NCBI GenBank assembly: GCA_937141995.1
Contig: CAKZQX010000420.1
Location: forward strand, 1 to 5,854
Reading direction: 5' to 3'
Source of the DNA: an uncultured Chloroflexaceae bacterium
GTDB lineage: Bacteria; Chloroflexota; Chloroflexia; Chloroflexales; Chloroflexaceae
DNA: 5,854 nucleotides
The notes under the pieces were generated by a model. The model was not told where the DNA came from and did no database searches. It saw only the letters and a list, made by a program, of their open reading frames with translations. Below, piece after piece: positions 5,701-5,854 of this stretch (the first letter of the stretch is position 1; the number at the start of each line of letters is the position of its first letter). The position numbers and the translations under genes are program-made.

Positions 5701-5854
5701 CTGCGATTGGTCTGGGTGAGGGTGCCGGACTACGCCAGGGTCTGGCAACCGTGGTCGTCGGCGGGATGATTACGTCAACTCTGCTGACCCTGCTGATCAT
5801 TCCGGTGGCCTACAACCTGGTGGAGTCGGCCCGCCTCGGTATCGCCCGCCGGCG
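2793..5854 (+). CDS. RND family efflux permease (AcrB/SwrC type), 3' end cut by the window
   Basis: 1020 codons are visible with no stop; the family is usually 1000-1050 residues, so only the tail is missing. It is an inner-membrane proton antiporter that exports amphiphiles, drugs or lipophilic compounds. Order: TM1 (about 12-30), LLPDIEVP (36-43), first extracytoplasmic porter region (about 40-328), TM2-TM6 (about 330-485), an acidic cytosolic linker (490-503), TM7 (about 522-540), second porter region (about 545-850), TM8-TM12 (about 852-1010). Proton-relay residues are intact: Asp397-Asp398 in TM4 (GLVIDDAIVVRENI), Lys922-Asn923 in TM10 (GLVTKNSILLVDFANR), Arg954 in LRPILMTS. The first ATG (2793) gives the standard family N-terminus; later Met codons (13, 16, 18) fall inside TM1. 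No good Shine-Dalgarno precedes it; GAAAGA (2771-2776) is too far. No adaptor gene lies upstream. Aligned overall with HAE-type pumps rather than SecDF or MmpL; the substrate is not determinable. Confidence 0.93.
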   Translation, partial: MIISDTSIRQPVMVTMAMLALVVVGLVAFLRMPVNLLPDIEVPIVSVTVAYPGAGPETIADQVVQPVEDELVALSGVTNVTGTAGQGVAIFLIEFEQDRDVDFALQDVRESVSSIRNQLPQDINEPVFQTFDPAATPILTLAINSEVELEQGELRRIVDEEIEPQIQRVSGVGATTISGGLERQVDVMLDLQRLTALRILPSQVGEAIQRETIDLGLGETLFNQREVTIRALDPFDTPAEIALVGIPGTTYQINDLGRVEMGFTEIETYTRLNGSDALSLEIRKQSGTNTVTVAENALAAAEEAFAAYPTLNYVVVSNDAEQVQQSVQGAINEIVVAIVFASLVVFIFFRDLRNTLVTVIGLPVIIIATFGVLALFGLTINILTLLALSISVGLVIDDAIVVRENIFRHMEMGKTPREAAGQGTSEVAASVLAMNLTLFAVFVPVTFTTGTAGIIFQSFGITVAGASAISLFEAFTLAPAVSAYWFKQQEPEAEAEEEETQEEVSWLERLYLPVLAWSLRYRWVTVLVGVAVLVASVFAARTVDFAFLPESDRPRLGLSFELEPGTPLERTNQRAQEAEQILLADPAVENLLTTVGGGTAQTGGIAIGAGGGAEQATFLVNLHNDADIEETIQRLDDKLAQFPDLVISPPSYQLGTSTAVTARPIQVQVRTTGSLEDVAPVIDRMTAAIEDVPGLMYVGSTYAPGNPELQVEIILDRANEYGLSNVTLAQNVRTLLDGSDVASYREGGEEFPIIVQLQPKDRQDIEDLQNLRLPIRGDLVPIRTVANVELATGPSAIRRANRQIEVVIGGFNIGRNINDVQSDIQERLAAVEKPPAVTVSYGGATQEQSEGFSSLLLAMGLSVAFVFMVLAGQFGSYIQPLIIMLAMPFSAIGAFLALTLTGTTLTILAMIGFIMLLGLVTKNSILLVDFANRSREMTDDLNEAILRAGRLRLRPILMTSLTVILGSLPAAIGLGEGAGLRQGLATVVVGGMITSTLLTLLIIPVAYNLVESARLGIARR

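Overview
The window reads as a piece of a bacterial chromosome with fairly high GC (roughly 55-60% by eye) in its genes and AT-richer spacers. The gene content suggests a member of the Chloroflexota, possibly a Chloroflexus/Roseiflexus-like organism. It holds a YflT-type stress protein with a glycine-zipper insert and a conserved aromatic C-terminal module, a DUF1360 membrane protein, a small cupin and a large RND permease. This assignment is inference from protein style; there is no rRNA or marker gene to prove it. All four genes lie on the + strand.

Positions 1-1708 form a compact two-gene unit. A possible sigma70-type promoter and a near-perfect Shine-Dalgarno lead into the stress protein (125-1054). 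After a 24-nt gap comes the DUF1360 protein (1079-1648), and a 12-bp-stem intrinsic terminator (1672-1708) closes the unit. Both products look membrane-associated, which would fit an envelope or stress role.

Positions 1709-2078 contain no supportable gene but become densely structured next to the cupin. Three inverted repeats stand in a row (1954-1968, 1970-1985, 1995-2016). The single-domain cupin (2079-2420) has a degenerate metal site.

Positions 2421-2792 are again non-coding and hold the most unusual DNA of the window. A 148-bp segment (2436-2583) is bounded by 19-nt inverted repeats that match at 18 of 19 positions, and it carries a hairpin near its centre. The core of that hairpin (13 identical bases) recurs in opposite orientation upstream of the cupin, so the cupin gene is bracketed by an inverted pair of the same small palindrome. 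Further downstream lie a strong hairpin (2614-2642), a candidate promoter (2679-2706) and a pair of CTGTAACCT direct repeats (2734-2756), all ahead of the RND gene.

Positions 2793-5854 encode 1020 codons of an AcrB/SwrC-type RND permease that runs off the window within a few residues of its expected C-terminus. Its proton-relay residues are intact. No adaptor (membrane fusion protein) or outer-membrane channel gene is visible upstream. The most interesting signals are in the intergenic DNA; the genes belong to recognisable families, although two of them (the stress protein's C-terminal module and DUF1360) have no known biochemical function.
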